DNA of 64,000 nucleotides from Firmicutes bacterium HGW-Firmicutes-7 (lineage in GTDB: Bacteria > Bacillota > Clostridia > Lachnospirales > Vallitaleaceae), in the NCBI GenBank assembly GCA_002841375.1, contig PGZO01000012.1, positions 47,905 to 111,904 on the forward strand, read 5' to 3'. Within the stretch, counting starts at the first letter, position 1. The number at the start of each line of letters is the position of its first letter. The position numbers and the translations under genes are program-made. The notes beneath the pieces were generated by a model, which did no database searches, was not told the origin of the DNA, and saw only the letters and a program-made list of their open reading frames with translations. Positions 42,871-53,339 of this stretch are shown here, one piece after another.

Positions 42871-44133
42871 ATGGATCAGCTGAATATAGATAAGAATATG
42901 TGGAATAAGGTACAAGCAAGCCAAAGTGAAGCAGAAAAAGTAATTCGTCCTAGCCTTACGTATGCTCAAGATGCTTGGAGAAGATTAAGGAAAAATAAAC
43001 TTGCTGTCTTTGGATTATTGATAGTTGTATTATTTTGTTTAATAGCTGCTATTTTGCCGAGTTTTTATCCGTATAGCTTTTCGGATCAAGAATTAACCTT
43101 TAATAATACGCCACCTAAACTTGAAATCTTCAAAATAGATGAAGAAAATTATGTTTATGTAAATAAAGATTATAAGATTATTAATACAACAGGTGAAGGG
43201 GAACTCTTATCAGCAGGTATTTTGGTAAATGATGATAAGGCGAATAGAACGTATGAATATGATGTGAATGGACATATTGTAGCGGTAGATTATAGCGTTA
43301 ATTTAGAAAATGTTCAGGAATATAAAGAGCTTCAAAAAAATGCAAAGAAAGACCCTTCCATTAACTTAGCAAAAGAAAGAAGAGCAATTGATAAAAAGCC
43401 GACCTTTCAATTGTTTGTAGATGGTAAAGAGATGCAGATAGAAAAAACAATTCGTAATAAAACTTATATTTGGGGCTCTGATACGCTAGGCAGAGATTTA
43501 TTTATTCGAGTAGTATATGGTGCGAGGATTTCTTTACTAATTGGTTTTGTTGCTGCTTTTGTTAACTTAATTATCGGTGTTATTTATGGCGGGATATCAG
43601 GTTATCTTGGTGGAAAAGTAGATAATGCTATGATGCGTATTGTTGATATTATTTCAACCATACCAATGATTTTATATGTAATACTGTTAATGGTTGTTAT
43701 GGGACCAGGTCTTAATACAATCATTATTGCAATCAGTATTACTTATTGGGTAAATATGGCTAGAATTGTGAGAGGGCAAGTGCTACAGCTTAAGGAACAG
43801 GAATATGTTCTAGCAGCGAAGTCTCTAGGAGCTTCACTTCCAAGAATTATGTTTAAGCATTTAATACCCAATGCCATGGGACCAATTATGGTTGCACTTA
43901 CGATGCAAATTCCAAATGCAATATTTAATGAAGCTTTTTTAAGCTTTATTGGATTAGGTGTTTCTGCACCACAAGCGTCCTGGGGTACATTATGTCAAGA
44001 TGCGTTATCCGGTCTTTATACATATCCTTATCAATTGTTTTATCCAGCGTTGGCTATAAGTATTACTCTCATTTCTTTTAACTTATTGGGCGACGGATTA
44101 AGAGATGCGTTAGATCCAAAGTTACGCAAATAG
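42871..44133 (+). CDS. oppC: Oligopeptide ABC transporter permease OppC with large extracytoplasmic insertion
   Basis: A 420-residue permease. The usual six segments are present, with the EAA loop EYVLAAKSLGASLPRIMFKH. Between segment 1 and the conserved WGSDTLGRDLFIRVVYGAR block there is a hydrophilic stretch of roughly 130 residues, so the protein is over 100 residues longer than the usual 300. The ATG at 42871 lies after AAGGAGG with ten-base spacing; an ATG at 42844 overlapping oppB has no ribosome site. Confidence 0.92.
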   Translation: MDQLNIDKNMWNKVQASQSEAEKVIRPSLTYAQDAWRRLRKNKLAVFGLLIVVLFCLIAAILPSFYPYSFSDQELTFNNTPPKLEIFKIDEENYVYVNKDYKIINTTGEGELLSAGILVNDDKANRTYEYDVNGHIVAVDYSVNLENVQEYKELQKNAKKDPSINLAKERRAIDKKPTFQLFVDGKEMQIEKTIRNKTYIWGSDTLGRDLFIRVVYGARISLLIGFVAAFVNLIIGVIYGGISGYLGGKVDNAMMRIVDIISTIPMILYVILLMVVMGPGLNTIIIAISITYWVNMARIVRGQVLQLKEQEYVLAAKSLGASLPRIMFKHLIPNAMGPIMVALTMQIPNAIFNEAFLSFIGLGVSAPQASWGTLCQDALSGLYTYPYQLFYPALAISITLISFNLLGDGLRDALDPKLRK

Positions 44134-44144
44134 GAGGCGAAAAG

Positions 44145-45161
44145 ATGACAGATAAAATATTGCAAATAAACAATTTGAAAACTTCTTTTTATACACATGT
44201 CGGCGAAGTGAAAGCCATACGAGGAATAAGCCTTTCCCTAGAAAAGGGTGGAACCTTAGGCATCGTAGGAGAATCAGGAAGTGGGAAAAGTGTGACGTCC
44301 TTATCAATTATGCGTCTACTACAGTATCCGGGTAAAATAATTGATGGAGAAATAATCTTTGAGAATGAAAACTTAGCGAATAAGTCAAATAAAGCAATGA
44401 GAAATATAAGAGGTAACAAAATATCTATGATTTTTCAAGATCCAATGACTTCACTAAATCCAGTTATGAAAATTGGACATCAAATCATGGAGTCTATGTT
44501 GCTTCATCGTAAAATTACAAAAGCACAGGCAAAAGAAAAAGCAATTGAAATGTTAGAATTAGTTGGAATACCTTCCCCAAAGGAAAGATTTGATCAATAT
44601 CCACATGAGTTTTCTGGCGGGATGCGTCAGCGAGCAATGATTGCAATGGCATTGGCTTGTGAACCAGCACTGCTTATTGCGGATGAACCAACAACGGCAT
44701 TAGATGTAACGATACAAGCTCAAATATTAGATTTGATGAAGGATTTAAATAATAAACTAAACATGGCCATTATACTAATAACACATGACCTAGGTGTGGT
44801 AGCGGATGTGTGTCAAGATGTTATTGTTATGTATGGCGGTTTAATTATGGAATCGGGTAGCGCTCATGAGATTTTCAGTAACCCATCTCATCCATATACG
44901 GCAGGGCTTTTGAATTCCATTGCAAGACCTGATTTAGATGAAAATCAGAGATTGGTACCAATTAATGGAACACCACCCGATTTATTAAGTCCCCCTAAGG
45001 GATGCCCGTTTTATGCAAGATGTTCTCATGCGATGGAGATTTGTAATGAAAATCAACCACCATTCTTTGAAGTTGAAGCGGGACATCAATCATCATGCTG
45101 GTTATTACATGAAGATGCGCCAAAAGTAAATTTGAAAAATGATATAAGGGAGGGGCGTTAA
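44145..45161 (+). CDS. oppD: Oligopeptide ABC transporter ATPase OppD
   Basis: A 338-residue ATPase. Walker A GESGSGKS, signature FSGGMRQR, Walker B LLIADEPTTALD, switch His ITHD. The C-terminal OppD/DppD extension has GCPFYARCSHAMEIC with three Cys and a fourth in SCWLLH, the arrangement seen in family members reported to bind a [4Fe-4S] cluster. AGGAGG precedes the ATG. It abuts oppF. Confidence 0.95.
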   Translation: MTDKILQINNLKTSFYTHVGEVKAIRGISLSLEKGGTLGIVGESGSGKSVTSLSIMRLLQYPGKIIDGEIIFENENLANKSNKAMRNIRGNKISMIFQDPMTSLNPVMKIGHQIMESMLLHRKITKAQAKEKAIEMLELVGIPSPKERFDQYPHEFSGGMRQRAMIAMALACEPALLIADEPTTALDVTIQAQILDLMKDLNNKLNMAIILITHDLGVVADVCQDVIVMYGGLIMESGSAHEIFSNPSHPYTAGLLNSIARPDLDENQRLVPINGTPPDLLSPPKGCPFYARCSHAMEICNENQPPFFEVEAGHQSSCWLLHEDAPKVNLKNDIREGR

Positions 45162-46142
45162 ATGGATGATAAAAATGTTCTAATAAAAGTCAATAACTTA
45201 AAAAAATATTTTAACGCTTCCCATGGTTTGTTAGGAAAAGGTACAGTCTGTTGTAAAGCAGTGGACGATGTTTCCTTTTATATTAAAAAAGGAGAAACCT
45301 TAGGCCTAGTTGGAGAATCAGGTTGTGGAAAATCTACGGTAGGAAGAACAATGCTGAGACTTTACAAGCCAACAGCTGGGGAAATTATTTTTAATGGAAC
45401 GGATATTGCAAAGTTCAACGAAAGTGAATTAATGCCTTATAGAAAAAAAATCCAAATGATATTTCAAGATCCTTATGCATCCTTGAATCCACGTATGACT
45501 GTCAAAGATATTATTGGAGAGCCAATTGATATTCATAATTTAGCAAAGGGCAATGAACGGGAAGAGATTATTGTGGATTTGCTTCAACGTGTGGGACTTA
45601 ACAAAGATCATGCAAGTCGATATCCTCATGAGTTTTCTGGTGGGCAAAGACAAAGAATAGGTATTGCTAGAGCTTTGGCTGTTAAACCAGAATTTATAAT
45701 CTGTGATGAACCAATTTCTGCACTTGATGTATCTATCCAGGCGCAAGTGGTAAATATGCTAGATGATTTACAGGATGAATTCGGCCTTACCTATCTTTTT
45801 ATTGCGCATGATTTATCTATGGTTAGACATATTTCTGATAGAGTAGGTGTCATGTATTTGGGTAATCTAATGGAAGTAGCAAGTAGTAAAGAGCTTTATT
45901 CTAATCCACAGCATCCGTACACACAAGCCTTATTATCTGCTATACCAGTTCCGGACCCTAGTTATACGCAAAAAAGAGAGCGGATCAAACTGGAGGGTGA
46001 AGTTCCTAGTCCAATAAACCCCCCATCAGGATGTAAATTTAGAACAAGGTGTAGATATGTAATGGACATTTGTTCGAATCAAGTTCCAGAATTAAAAGAT
46101 ATTGGAAGCGAGCACTTTGTTGCCTGCCATCTAATGAAATAG
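45162..46142 (+). CDS. oppF: Oligopeptide ABC transporter ATPase OppF
   Basis: A 326-residue ATPase. Walker A GESGCGKS, signature FSGGQRQR, Walker B FIICDEPISALD, switch His IAHD. The C-terminal extension GCKFRTRCRYVMDIC ... ACHL mirrors that of OppD. It starts directly after the oppD stop, with GGGAGGGG inside the oppD end. It is the last gene of the opp operon and a terminator follows. Confidence 0.95.
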   Translation: MDDKNVLIKVNNLKKYFNASHGLLGKGTVCCKAVDDVSFYIKKGETLGLVGESGCGKSTVGRTMLRLYKPTAGEIIFNGTDIAKFNESELMPYRKKIQMIFQDPYASLNPRMTVKDIIGEPIDIHNLAKGNEREEIIVDLLQRVGLNKDHASRYPHEFSGGQRQRIGIARALAVKPEFIICDEPISALDVSIQAQVVNMLDDLQDEFGLTYLFIAHDLSMVRHISDRVGVMYLGNLMEVASSKELYSNPQHPYTQALLSAIPVPDPSYTQKRERIKLEGEVPSPINPPSGCKFRTRCRYVMDICSNQVPELKDIGSEHFVACHLMK

Positions 46143-46148
46143 CATGAT

Positions 46149-46186
46149 AAAACCCTTTTAAATATAAAGTTTATAAGGGTTTTACA
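46149..46186 (+). terminator. Intrinsic terminator of the opp operon
   Basis: Stem AAAACCCTT (from 46149) / AAGGGTTTT (to 46183), a loop rich in A and T, and a T-rich end. Confidence 0.65.
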
Positions 46187-46224
46187 TTTGCTATAGGTCG
46201 TCGGTATTCATATAGAAAAAAGGC

Positions 46225-46253
46225 TAGCAATATTAAAATGGGTATGATATAAT
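46225..46253 (+). promoter_or_regulatory. Probable extended -10 promoter of tig
   Basis: TGATATAAT with -10 box at 46248-46253 and a weak -35 region (TAGCAA, 46225-46230) 17 bases upstream. A 7-bp inverted repeat TAAACGT-AAA-ACGTTTA lies in the leader at 46318-46334. Confidence 0.45.
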
Positions 46254-46365
46254 AGAAAAACGGTTAATTATGGGTTATTATGCCCTGTTGCTAAAAAGTA
46301 GTAAAATATCATAGCTTTAAACGTAAAACGTTTATTATACATTTATAAGGAGGAAACAAACACAA

Positions 46366-47652
46366 ATGAGTACAAAGGTAGAAATATTAGAAAATAGTAT
46401 GGTTAAACTGACTATCGAAGTTGATGCAGTCAGATTTGAAGAAGGCATGAAAAGTGCATATAACAAAAACAAAGGTAAAATGGCGATTCAAGGATTTAGA
46501 AAAGGTAAAGCCCCTAGACAAATTATCGAAAAAATATATGGACCAGAAGTATTTTATGATGATGCTGCAAACTATGTCATCCCAGATGCATATGATAAAG
46601 CAGTAGAAGAAAACAATTTAGAGGTGGTTTCAAGACCTGAAATTGACGTTGAACAAATTGAAAAAGGCAAAAACTTTATTTTTACTGCTTTAGTTGCTGT
46701 AAAACCTGAAATAGAATTAGGACAATATAAAGGATTAGAGGTTGCGCCAAGAACAATAGAAGTAACTGAAGAAGACATTAATGTCGATATAGATAAGGTA
46801 AGAGAACAAAACGCTAGAATAGTAGATGTAACTGATCGTAGAATTGTAGATCAAGATCAAGTAACGATTGATTTTGAAGGATTTGTTCATGGTGTTGCAT
46901 TTGAAGGTGGTACAGCTACTGATCATGAGCTTACAATTGGTTCACATTCCTTTATTGATACATTTGAAGATCAACTTATTGACAAAGAGTTAAATGAAGA
47001 AGTTGACGTTTTAGTTACTTTCCCTGAGGAATATCAAGTTGAAGCGCTACAAGGTCAACCCGCTAATTTCAAGGTAAAGATAAAAGGCATCAAGGCAAAG
47101 GAATTGCCAGAAGTAGATGATGAATTTGCAAGAGACGTTTCAGAATTTGAAACTTTAGATGAATACAAAGCTAGTTTAAAGGAAACAATTAAAGAGCGAA
47201 AAGAAAACAGTGCTAAAAAAGAAAAGCAGGAAGAAGTTTTAACTAAATTAGTTGATGGTTCAAAAATTGTATTACCAGAGCCAATGGTTGATTTAGAGGC
47301 TGAAAACATGACGCATGAATTTGCGCATAGATTACAATATCAAGGATTAAATATAGACCAATATTTTAGCTATACTGGACAAAATATGGAAACTTTAAAA
47401 GAAGCTATGAAAAAAGAAGCTGAAACAAAAATTAAAGTTCGTTTAGTATTAGAAGGTGTTGCAAAGGCTGAAGGTTTTGTTATTTCTGATGAAGACTATG
47501 CCGCTGAAATGAATAAAATGGCTGAATTATACCAAATGGAATTAGACAAATTATCACAAAGCATTGGTGAAGATGAAAAAGCTTCTATTCAACAAGATAT
47601 GTTGAATCAAAAAGCATTAGATTTGATTACAGATGCTGCAATTGAAAAGTAG
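46366..47652 (+). CDS. tig: Trigger factor
   Basis: A 428-residue ribosome-associated chaperone, normal length. The N-terminal ribosome-binding loop is GFRKGKAPR; residues about 150-245 form the FKBP-type isomerase domain (DQVTIDFEGFVHGVAFEGGT ... FPEEY); the rest is the helical chaperone body. AAGGAGG precedes the ATG. It heads tig-clpP-clpX-lon-engB, the usual clostridial order joining folding and proteolysis. Confidence 0.96.
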   Translation: MSTKVEILENSMVKLTIEVDAVRFEEGMKSAYNKNKGKMAIQGFRKGKAPRQIIEKIYGPEVFYDDAANYVIPDAYDKAVEENNLEVVSRPEIDVEQIEKGKNFIFTALVAVKPEIELGQYKGLEVAPRTIEVTEEDINVDIDKVREQNARIVDVTDRRIVDQDQVTIDFEGFVHGVAFEGGTATDHELTIGSHSFIDTFEDQLIDKELNEEVDVLVTFPEEYQVEALQGQPANFKVKIKGIKAKELPEVDDEFARDVSEFETLDEYKASLKETIKERKENSAKKEKQEEVLTKLVDGSKIVLPEPMVDLEAENMTHEFAHRLQYQGLNIDQYFSYTGQNMETLKEAMKKEAETKIKVRLVLEGVAKAEGFVISDEDYAAEMNKMAELYQMELDKLSQSIGEDEKASIQQDMLNQKALDLITDAAIEK

Positions 47653-47670
47653 AAAGTGGAGGTGGAATAT

Positions 47671-48252
47671 ATGAGTTTAGTCCCTTATGTTATAGAACAA
47701 ACTAGTAGAGGCGAAAGATCATATGATATTTTTTCAAGATTATTAAAAGAAAGAATTATCTTTTTAGCAGAAGAGGTTAACGATACAACAGCAAGCTTAA
47801 TCGTTGCTCAGCTTTTATTTTTAGAAGCAGAAGATCCAGATAAGGATATTCATTTGTACATTAACAGTCCAGGTGGTTCTATCACATCAGGAATGGCGAT
47901 ATACGACACAATGAAACATATTAAGCCAGATGTATCCACAATGTGTATTGGAATGGCTGCAAGTATGGGCGCTTTTTTGTTAGCAGGAGGCGCTAAAGGT
48001 AAGAGGTTTGCATTACCTAATGCAGAAATAATGATCCATCAACCTTCGGGTGGTGCAAGAGGTCAAGCAACAGATATTAAAATACATGCAGATAGAATTA
48101 TTGAAATGCGTAAGAAATTAAATGAAATTTTAAGTGAAAATACAGGTCAATCTTATGAAACGATTGCAGCTGATACCGAAAGAGACAATTTTATGACATC
48201 AGATGTAGCAGCTGCATATGGAATAATTGATAAAGTATTAGATAAAAAATAA
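47671..48252 (+). CDS. clpP: ATP-dependent Clp protease proteolytic subunit ClpP
   Basis: A 193-residue serine peptidase that forms the tetradecameric chamber used by ClpX. The nucleophile Ser is in [10 protein letters not shown] and the catalytic His in [12 protein letters not shown]; the catalytic Asp follows later in the chain. [18 protein letters not shown] is the conserved strand. The ATG at 47671 is preceded by GGAGGTGG, 19 bases after tig. Confidence 0.97.
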   Translation: MSLVPYVIEQTSRGERSYDIFSRLLKERIIFLAEEVNDTTASLIVAQLLFLEAEDPDKDIHLYINSPGGSITSGMAIYDTMKHIKPDVSTMCIGMAASMGAFLLAGGAKGKRFALPNAEIMIHQPSGGARGQATDIKIHADRIIEMRKKLNEILSENTGQSYETIAADTERDNFMTSDVAAAYGIIDKVLDKK

Positions 48253-48293
48253 CTATTAATTGATATTATATTTGATTAGAAGAAGGTGTATGA

Positions 48294-49601
48294 ATGCCTA
48301 ATAAATTTGATGATAAAAAACCACTCAGATGTTCATTTTGCCATAAAACACAAGATCAAGTAAGAAAGTTGATTGCTGGACCAAATGTGTATATATGTGA
48401 CGAATGTATAGAATTATGTGCGGATATAATTGAAGAGGAATTTCAAGAATTTAAAGATGAAATTACGTTAGATAACGTACCTAAGCCTCAAGAGATTTAT
48501 GATTTCTTAAAGGAGTACGTTATTGGACAAAATACTGCAAAGAAAGCCTTATCAGTAGCGGTATATAATCACTATAAGAGAATCAGAAGTGATTATAAAT
48601 CTGCAGATGTAGAGCTATCTAAGAGTAATATTCTGATGGTTGGACCTACTGGCTCAGGAAAAACCTTGCTGGCACAAACGTTAGCGAAAATGCTAAATGT
48701 ACCTTTTGCCATTGCAGATGCGACCTCCTTAACTGAAGCCGGTTATGTAGGGGAAGATGTAGAAAATATTCTATTAAGATTAATACAAGCAGCTGATTTT
48801 GATATTGAAAAAGCTGAGCAAGGTATTATCTATATTGATGAAATTGACAAGATTGCGCGTAAATCAGAAAACCCTTCTATTACGAGAGATGTAAGTGGTG
48901 AAGGTGTACAACAAGCGCTATTAAAAATATTAGAGGGTACAGTTGCTTCTGTTCCGCCACAAGGTGGAAGAAAGCATCCTCATCAAGAGTTTATCCAAAT
49001 CGATACAACCAATATTTTATTTATTTGTGCAGGAGCCTTTGATGGCCTTGAAAAGATAATTGAAAAACGAGTTGGTAAGAAGGCGATGGGATTTGGCGCA
49101 AATATTGAAAGTAAGAAAGATGTTGATGTGGGTGTAATATTGAAGAATCTACTCCCTCAAGACTTATTAAAATATGGATTGATTCCTGAATTTGTAGGAA
49201 GAGTACCTGTTAGTGTCACGTTAGAGAGTTTAACGGAAAATGTATTAACTGAAATTTTAACAAAACCTAAAAATGCTTTAGTTAAACAATACAAAGCTAT
49301 TTTTGAAATGGATGAAGTTGAACTTGAATTTGAAGAAGATGCATTAAGCGCTATTGCTAAAAAATCGTTAGAACGTAAAACAGGTGCACGTGGACTTCGA
49401 GCAATTTTAGAAGAAGTAATGATGGAGATTATGTTTGAAATTCCATCAAATGATAAGATTGAAAAATGTATAATTACGAAAGACACCATTGAAAAAAATG
49501 AGCAGCCTATTGTAATTATGAATGAGAATGTAAAAACTATTAAGAAGCCAGCAGGTAGTAAGAAACGTACAGGAAGAAATAATGAAAATGAAACAGCATG
49601 A
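48294..49601 (+). CDS. clpX: Clp protease ATP-binding subunit ClpX
   Basis: A 435-residue AAA+ unfoldase. The N-terminal zinc-binding domain has CSFC and CDECIELC. Walker A is GPTGSGKT, Walker [12 protein letters not shown], and the RKH loop region and VGRVPV sensor block are present. It feeds substrates to the neighbouring ClpP. The C-terminal tail is basic ([12 protein letters not shown]). A terminator lies between it and lon. Confidence 0.97.
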   Translation: MPNKFDDKKPLRCSFCHKTQDQVRKLIAGPNVYICDECIELCADIIEEEFQEFKDEITLDNVPKPQEIYDFLKEYVIGQNTAKKALSVAVYNHYKRIRSDYKSADVELSKSNILMVGPTGSGKTLLAQTLAKMLNVPFAIADATSLTEAGYVGEDVENILLRLIQAADFDIEKAEQGIIYIDEIDKIARKSENPSITRDVSGEGVQQALLKILEGTVASVPPQGGRKHPHQEFIQIDTTNILFICAGAFDGLEKIIEKRVGKKAMGFGANIESKKDVDVGVILKNLLPQDLLKYGLIPEFVGRVPVSVTLESLTENVLTEILTKPKNALVKQYKAIFEMDEVELEFEEDALSAIAKKSLERKTGARGLRAILEEVMMEIMFEIPSNDKIEKCIITKDTIEKNEQPIVIMNENVKTIKKPAGSKKRTGRNNENETA

Positions 49602-49643
49602 ACTCAGAATTATTCTGTAAAGGATAATCATGATTAAACATAA

Positions 49644-49680
49644 TCCCCCTGCTTTTTTTGCAGGGGGAATTTGTATTTTC
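49644..49680 (+). terminator. Intrinsic terminator after clpX
   Basis: GC-rich stem CCCCCTGC (49645-49652) / GCAGGGGG (49660-49667) with a T7 loop, then a T-rich tail. Confidence 0.85.
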
Positions 49681-49699
49681 TTAAAAAGGAGGGCATAAC

Positions 49700-52060
49700 A
49701 TGAACTTAAAAGTAAATAAAATAGATTTGCCCGTTTTAGCGCTAAGAGGGATAAATCTGTTTCCAGAAATGGTTATGCATTTTGACGTAAAAAGAGAAAA
49801 GTCTATTGAAGCTATTGATTTTGCTATGCAAAAGCATCAAATGATTTTTTTAGTTGCACAAAAAGAAGCGCATTTAGAAGAACCAAATGCAAAGATAGAT
49901 TTGTACGAGCAAGGAACCGTTGCAAGAATTAAACAAATGATTAAACTACCTAAAAATGTAGTTAGAGTGTTAGTTATTGGAGAAAAAAGAGGAAGCATCG
50001 TTGAGATAACCCAAGAAGAACCATATATTGTAGCTGAAATAGAAGTTTTAGATGAGGAAGAAGTGGAATTTGATGATGCACAAAAGCGTGCGCTACTTAG
50101 TATGGCAAAAGAAATGGTTGAAGAATTTTCTAAATTGAATCCCACCTATTCGAGTGAAACCGTTGCAAAAATACTAAAAATAGAAGATATAGGAAAATTA
50201 GCTGATGCGATCGGCTATAATCTTATTGGCGCACTTGATAATAAACAAAGCTTATTAAGCGAGGCAGATCCAGCTACTAGGTTGAAACTTGGTATTACAA
50301 TATTGAATGCAGAAATTGAAATTGGAAAAATAAAAAGAGATATTAACGATCAAGTTAAAGTTAAAATAGATAAGAATCAGAAAGATTATTTTTTAAGAGA
50401 GCAAATAAAAGTGATTCAAAACGAATTAGGCGAACAACAAAGCCCAGAAGAAGAAATTAATGAATACATAGAAAAGACTAAAAATTTAACAGCATCTGAT
50501 GAAGTTATTCAAAGATTAGATAAAGAAATTAATAGACTTAGAAAAATTCCAATAGGGTCAGCTGAAGGTACAGTAAGTAGAAACTATATAGAATGGCTGT
50601 TAGATATGCCATGGGATAATAGAACAAAAGAAGCTACAGACTTGGAAACAGCTAAGAATATTTTGAATGAGGACCATTATGGACTAGATAAGGTGAAGGA
50701 ACGTGTATTAGAGCATTTGGCTGTACGCAAGCTTTCAGAAAAAACAGACAGCCCAATTATTTGTTTAGTAGGGCCACCTGGTACAGGTAAGACATCTATA
50801 GCAAAGTCTATAGCAAGAGCTTTAAATAGAAGCTACTCTAGGATATCCTTAGGTGGTGTTAGAGATGAAGCAGAAATAAGAGGACATCGAAAAACCTATG
50901 TAGGAGCGATGCCAGGAAGGATTGTTAATGCTTTAAAGTATGCAGGTACATGCAATCCTTTAATTTTACTTGACGAAATTGATAAGATGACCAGTGATAT
51001 GAGAGGCGATCCATCCTCTGCGCTTCTAGAAGTCCTTGATGCAGAGCAAAACAATAAGTTTAGAGATCACTACGTTGAAGTTCCAATTAATCTGTCAGAT
51101 GTGTTGTTTATTGCTACGGCTAATTCAATAAGGAATATTCCGAGGCCTTTATTAGACCGACTAGAGTTAATTGAAGTAACGAGCTATACAGAAAATGAGA
51201 AGTTACATATTGCTAAAAGGTATTTGATGCCTAAGCAAAAAGATAAGCACGGAATTACCCCAGATCAGTTATTCATAAGTGACCAAGGAATAACGACTAT
51301 AATTAATGAATACACCAAAGAAGCAGGTGTAAGAAATCTAGAACGGAAAATCGGGGAAATATGTCGAAAGATTGCAAAGTTAATTGATGCTAATCAAAAC
51401 ATGGTTCATAGAATTAGTGAAAAAAGTATTAAAACATATCTTGGAACACCATTATACCGTTTTGATATGGCATCTGAAAAGCCACAAGTTGGTATTGCAA
51501 GAGGACTAGCATGGACGGAGGTCGGTGGAGATACATTATCCATTGAAGTTAACGTTATGAATGGTACAGGTAAGTTTGATTTAACAGGACAGTTAGGTGA
51601 AGTAATGAAAGAATCTGCTAAGGCAGCAATAAGCTATATTAGATCAAAAAGTGATTTAATTGAGGACATGCCGACAGATTTTTACGAGAAGAAAGATATA
51701 CATATACATATTCCCGAAGGTGCTGTTCCAAAGGATGGCCCATCTGCCGGTATTACGATGGCAGTTGCGATGATTTCAGCATTAACGAACCACCCTGTTC
51801 GTCATGAAGTTGCAATGACAGGTGAAATCACTTTAAGGGGTAGAGTGCTTCCAATCGGTGGGTTAAAAGAAAAGTTGTTAGCGGCAAAACGAGCTGGAAT
51901 TAAAAAAGTTTTAGTGCCTGAGGATAATAAGAGAAATATTGCAGAAATTAATAAGGAAATATTAAAGGGCTTGAAAATAGTTTACGTTAGTCATATGAAT
52001 GAAGTGTTAAAAGAAGCCTTAGTTGAAAACAATCAGGAGGAGAACAATGTTTGTAAATAA
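49700..52060 (+). CDS. lon: ATP-dependent protease Lon (LonA type)
   Basis: A 786-residue LonA: N-terminal LON substrate-binding domain (about 1-200), coiled-coil, AAA+ module (Walker A GPPGTGKT, Walker [10 protein letters not shown]) and C-terminal protease with the catalytic Ser in [12 protein letters not shown] and the Lys later in [13 protein letters not shown]. It degrades misfolded and regulatory proteins. AAGGAGG precedes the ATG. Its 3' end overlaps engB by 14 bases. Confidence 0.97.
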   Translation: MNLKVNKIDLPVLALRGINLFPEMVMHFDVKREKSIEAIDFAMQKHQMIFLVAQKEAHLEEPNAKIDLYEQGTVARIKQMIKLPKNVVRVLVIGEKRGSIVEITQEEPYIVAEIEVLDEEEVEFDDAQKRALLSMAKEMVEEFSKLNPTYSSETVAKILKIEDIGKLADAIGYNLIGALDNKQSLLSEADPATRLKLGITILNAEIEIGKIKRDINDQVKVKIDKNQKDYFLREQIKVIQNELGEQQSPEEEINEYIEKTKNLTASDEVIQRLDKEINRLRKIPIGSAEGTVSRNYIEWLLDMPWDNRTKEATDLETAKNILNEDHYGLDKVKERVLEHLAVRKLSEKTDSPIICLVGPPGTGKTSIAKSIARALNRSYSRISLGGVRDEAEIRGHRKTYVGAMPGRIVNALKYAGTCNPLILLDEIDKMTSDMRGDPSSALLEVLDAEQNNKFRDHYVEVPINLSDVLFIATANSIRNIPRPLLDRLELIEVTSYTENEKLHIAKRYLMPKQKDKHGITPDQLFISDQGITTIINEYTKEAGVRNLERKIGEICRKIAKLIDANQNMVHRISEKSIKTYLGTPLYRFDMASEKPQVGIARGLAWTEVGGDTLSIEVNVMNGTGKFDLTGQLGEVMKESAKAAISYIRSKSDLIEDMPTDFYEKKDIHIHIPEGAVPKDGPSAGITMAVAMISALTNHPVRHEVAMTGEITLRGRVLPIGGLKEKLLAAKRAGIKKVLVPEDNKRNIAEINKEILKGLKIVYVSHMNEVLKEALVENNQEENNVCK

Positions 52061-52643
52061 TGTAACATTAGAAGCTGTAGGAGTAAAAATGGAACAATTT
52101 CCAACAACAGGCCTACCAGAGATTGCTTTTGCGGGAAGATCCAATGTAGGAAAATCTTCTTTGATTAATGGTTTGATTAATAGAAGGGCACTTGCTAGAA
52201 CTTCAGGTCAACCAGGAAAAACTAGAACGATTAATTACTATAATGTTGAGAATATATTGTATTTTGTAGACCTGCCAGGATATGGATATGCAAAGTCTTC
52301 TAAAACCTCACGAGATGAATGGGGTAAAATGATAGAGTATTATCTTAAAAAAAGACAAGAATTAAAAATAGTTGTATTGCTTGTGGATATACGACACGAG
52401 CCGTCAGAAAATGATCAAATGATGATTAATTGGATACGTGGAAATGGTTTTGAGCCAATAATAGTTGCTACAAAAGCTGATAAAATTAATCGAAGTCAAC
52501 TACAAAAGCATATTGCTATGATTAGAAAAGGATTGAATTTAAATGATTCTAATCCTATTGTTCCTTTCTCTTCCCAGACGAAACAAGGCAAGGAAGAAAT
52601 ATGGGCGGTTTTTGAAGATCAGTTAGGATTAAAAGAAGCATAG
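52047..52643 (+). CDS. engB: Ribosome biogenesis GTP-binding protein YsxC/EngB
   Basis: A 198-residue GTPase needed for 50S subunit assembly in B. subtilis. G1 GRSNVGKSS, G2 region RTSGQPGKTRT, G3 DLPGYG, G4 TKADK and G5 SSQT are complete. The ATG at 52047 lies after AGGAGG within lon; longer frames have no ribosome site. The lon-engB (lonA-ysxC) overlap is conserved in Firmicutes. Confidence 0.96.
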   Translation: MFVNNVTLEAVGVKMEQFPTTGLPEIAFAGRSNVGKSSLINGLINRRALARTSGQPGKTRTINYYNVENILYFVDLPGYGYAKSSKTSRDEWGKMIEYYLKKRQELKIVVLLVDIRHEPSENDQMMINWIRGNGFEPIIVATKADKINRSQLQKHIAMIRKGLNLNDSNPIVPFSSQTKQGKEEIWAVFEDQLGLKEA

Positions 52644-52645
52644 AA

Positions 52646-52672
52646 AAAGGCTGCTAGAAACTAGCAGCCTTT
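52646..52672. terminator. Bidirectional terminator between engB and the convergent DUF4364-like gene
   Basis: Perfect 12-bp stem AAAGGCTGCTAG (52646-52657) / CTAGCAGCCTTT (52661-52672) with a three-base loop. The T-run is stronger on the minus strand, so it serves the minus-strand gene best. Confidence 0.8.
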
Positions 52673-52677
52673 AGTCA

Positions 52678-53202
52678 TTATTTAATTAAATCTGATAAAA
52701 GGTTTTTATATATTTCATGATTGTTTACTTTCCAGTTATCACATATTTTAATTGCGTAATCTTTTTCATAGACAGTTACCTTAAGTTCCATAATGATTTC
52801 TTTGTTTTCTTTTGCTAAACAATGTACAAGAATATCATCTTTTTTACCTGGGTAATATTCTGCGGAAATTTCAAGTGTCGATTTAATCTCAAATTTGTTG
52901 TCATCAAGATATTTTACAATTTCTGCTTTAGTACTATCAGGTATACGATTTTCAAAAAATTCTAAAGTCGTTTTCCCACTTTCTGTAATATAGTACATGG
53001 TTGTGTGAGAAGCATTTGTTGTTTTCAATAAATCTGATTCAGTCATCTGGTTTAAATATTCTTGTAAAGAGAAGTAACTGGTATAACCATTATTTAATAT
53101 GAATTCAGAAATTTTTGAATTGGTTAAAGGTGAGTCTAGTATATTTAACATATATAGTATGATTAATTTGTTTAAGCTAAGTTCTTGATTGGTAGCATTC
53201 AT
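52678..53202 (-). CDS. DUF4364 family winged-helix protein
   Basis: A 174-residue protein. Residues about 10-95 form a winged-helix-like part (NKLIILYMLNILDSPLTNSK ... ESDLLKTTNASHTTMYYIT), followed by an alpha/beta domain. The layout and opening pattern match DUF4364, a clostridial family of unknown function, which I assign from memory of the pattern. GGAGGAG precedes the ATG on the minus strand. It may regulate transcription; no ligand or target is visible. Confidence 0.75.
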   Translation of the reverse strand: MNATNQELSLNKLIILYMLNILDSPLTNSKISEFILNNGYTSYFSLQEYLNQMTESDLLKTTNASHTTMYYITESGKTTLEFFENRIPDSTKAEIVKYLDDNKFEIKSTLEISAEYYPGKKDDILVHCLAKENKEIIMELKVTVYEKDYAIKICDNWKVNNHEIYKNLLSDLIK

Positions 53203-53284
53203 ATTTCTCCTCCTCTATAAGCAATGGGTGCTTTTCTTTATTTTATATCATATTAGAAAAATAAACAAGTTGATTTTTGAAAAT

Positions 53285-53331
53285 ACACAGCATATAGTAT
53301 CTCTTTTATGATCATATACTATATATTGTTG
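53285..53331 (+). repeat. Imperfect hairpin repeat, member related to 19854-19903
   Basis: It starts with the same 14-mer ACACAGCATATAGT and can pair CAGCATATAGTAT (53288-53300) with ATACTATATATTGTTG (53316-53331). It lies between the radical SAM gene and the DUF4364-like gene. Confidence 0.5.
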
Positions 53332-53339
53332 CGGTTGAG

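Noticed and set aside
49157..49489. 110-codon open frame on the minus strand
   Set aside because: Antisense to clpX, which is complete.
52646..52672. Small RNA gene from the strong hairpin
   Set aside because: It is simply explained as a shared terminator between convergent genes.
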